DNA of 64,000 nt. Origin: Isochrysis galbana. Lineage: Eukaryota > Haptophyta > Isochrysidales > Isochrysidaceae. Every line of letters begins with the position of its first letter. The first letter of the stretch is position 1. The stretch is from the NCBI GenBank assembly GCA_018136815.1, contig CM030934.1:6433698-6497697 (forward strand), written 5' to 3'. The notes beneath the pieces are model-generated. The model was not told the DNA's origin. It made no database searches and saw nothing but the letters and a program-made list of their open reading frames with translations. The position numbers and the translations under genes were made by a program. Positions 62,498 to 64,000 of this stretch are shown in pieces.

Positions 62498-63656
62498 ATG
62501 CCCGACGGCGAGGAGCTCGCTGAGCAGGCCGATGAGCGATGGAACCATGTTACAAGGCCAGGGTTGCCCAACGCCTCCGCGGCTCAGGTCGATGGCATCT
62601 TCATTGCGCCCATCGCCTCTGCACCGATGGAGCGCCGGCGCGTCGCCACACTGGTTGCCGGCGAGGGCATTCTCGGGGACCGTTACGCGAAGAAAGCCGG
62701 TACGTACGATGTCATCCGGGCTTCGTGCAAGAACCCGGGCGAACGCGAGCCTGGAAGGGGCCTCACATTGGTGAGTGCAGATGATGTGGAGAGGGCGCTG
62801 AATGAGGCTGGTGTGGAGCCGTTACAGAGCATCGGGGATCTGCGGAGGAACATCGCGATCCGAGGCATTTCTGCAATCCAGCTTCTGAATGCAGTAGGTG
62901 CGCACCTGTACAACGTTTCAAGACCTATCCGCTCCAGCAGCCGACTTACACAGTCACATAGCGCTTGATCCCATCCCCCTCTCCTTGGCAGGCTCGAAAA
63001 TCTCACTTGGTCCCGAGGTTGTCGTCTTTGCACACCGCCACTGCCCCCCGTGCATGTACAACGAGAAGCGCAATTGCCGTCCCGGGCTCATGGAAGCCGT
63101 CTGGATCGAAGCAGGCATCAACTGTGAAGTTCTCCGAGGCGGTACCTTGCGCGACGGCGACGAGGTCATGGTGCTTCCGGATAGTTTCACGCCCTACCAG
63201 ATTGATGGCGGTCTTCAATCGCCTGGATTTTTCACACGACCGTCAGAGCGTACCGCTGAGGAGGTGAATGAGCGCCTAGGCATGCAGGCATTGCACGAAA
63301 AGGCACTGGCAGTCGCCTCAAATTCCCGGTGATCAAGACCTTTTTCTTGCGCTCTACCCTTGCTTTAGGTTCGCGAAGGTCGCCTTGCGAAGCAACGCAT
63401 CTACGAAGAAGCCCTTCGACGAGGAGATTCTGAAGGTATTAGGCGTGCAGAAGCATCATTTACGGCTGTCGGGCTTGAGTTCTTCTCAAAAGCGGCGAAA
63501 GTTCCACCCATGGTAGACAAAACTCACAAGCCAGAGGCTCCAGCCGAGGAACCCAAGATGAATCTTACTCCTGCCTTCCTGATAGTATTTTCGCCTCTCT
63601 TCGTCATTCTCATGTTTCTCCAGGACTGGCAAGAATGGAGCAGGGCGGGCCGGTGA
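62498..63656 (+). CDS. MOSC-domain protein with C-terminal membrane segment, about 3 exons
   Basis: MOSC domains handle sulfur carried on a cysteine, as in molybdenum-cofactor sulfuration. Exon 1 is 62498-62897, exon 2 62992 to about 63328, exon 3 from 63369. The first junction joins in frame (GTGCGC donor) giving LLNAVGSKISLG. Visible are GILGDRY and RRNIAIRGIS (family-typical strands), then HCPPCMYNEKRNCRPGLMEAVW, which holds the candidate catalytic Cys pair, and GGTLRDGDEVMV. Exon 3 encodes a charged helix and then NLTPAFLIVFSPLFVILMFL, a clear membrane segment, ending CGG TGA. That TGA overlaps a GTGAGT donor, so a further exon is possible. The exon 2-3 border is off by one base with the obvious GTGATC donor; GTCGCC at about 63313 would restore frame. 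Confidence 0.7.
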
Positions 63657-64000
63657 GTACACGCCGTGAGCCTGAATGCGAGTCTTGCTCGCTGGTTCTA
63701 TCAAGTGCACACATCTACTATCGCACGATATCCCGACGGCTGGTGACGAGAGACAAGATAGCTACCACCATCAGCCGCAGTAGTTTAGCAATGCATCTCG
63801 TCCCCGAGCAAGCACGCTTACTCTGCTTCGCTATTACTGAGCATGAATGTTGCTCGCTTATGCATTTGCCGTGCGTACACGCCCACTGACATGCCGCCAT
63901 GTCCACCTTGCGGCTCTCACTCTTCTCTCCAGCCCACCTTGCAATGCTTGTTGGTTGTCATATGATCGCAAGTTGTTGCGTCAAAAGACGCAGTAGGAGA
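63657..64000. other. unassigned right edge
   Basis: No gene recognised. It may be an intron of the MOSC gene, given the GTGAGT at 63653 and a CTCTCCAG acceptor-like sequence near 63931. Confidence 0.3.

Overview
The window is nuclear DNA of a GC-rich unicellular eukaryote, most likely an alga. The evidence is spliced genes with GT-AG introns (donors often GTGAG or GTGCG), eukaryote-only families (KIN17, RIC1, SAMHD1-like, METTL21-type methyltransferases, HECT, MOSC), an extracellular hydroxyproline-rich-type glycoprotein with Ser-Pro4 repeats, and a heavy load of LTR retrotransposons. The sequence does not let me choose between a haptophyte, a green alga and a stramenopile.

Layout. 1-2.2 kb: a lysine-methyltransferase-like gene with a C-terminal WW domain (minus). 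2.2-8.0 kb: a complete Ty1/copia element (minus) with identical-looking 186-bp LTRs and a 5-bp target duplication, sitting about 50 bp upstream of that gene. 8.0-9.4 kb: LTR-like repeat and a gag-like ORF. 10-14.6 kb: a four-exon ankyrin / kinase-like / HECT-like gene. 16.4-19.3 kb: a multi-exon SAMHD1-type HD phosphohydrolase (minus). 19.7-20.2 kb: a MITE-like inverted-repeat unit. 20.7-22.2 kb: a coiled-coil protein. 23.7-35.7 kb: a Ty3/gypsy chromovirus (minus) with about 1.08-kb LTRs, whose polyprotein carries an extra phage-type DNA cytosine-methyltransferase-like domain and whose gag and pol are in the same frame separated by one TAG. 36-40 kb: a hypothetical gene, a long (TC)n tract and a five-exon KIN17 gene. 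40-45 kb: an ankyrin ORF and debris of copia and gypsy elements. 45.8-49.6 kb: RIC1, interrupted by one in-frame TAG. 50-53 kb: mosaic repeat debris. 53.3-55.6 kb: the Pro-rich secreted protein (minus). 57.3-63.7 kb: a METTL21-type methyltransferase, a DEAD-box-type helicase with a DEVD motif and a likely organellar presequence, and a MOSC protein with a C-terminal membrane segment.

The host genes are ordinary housekeeping or regulatory genes and do not form one pathway. The most unusual content is the methyltransferase-bearing retrotransposon, the ankyrin/pseudokinase/HECT-like fusion lacking its catalytic cysteine, and the repeated use of C/T tracts on the sense strand just 5' of start codons in seven genes.
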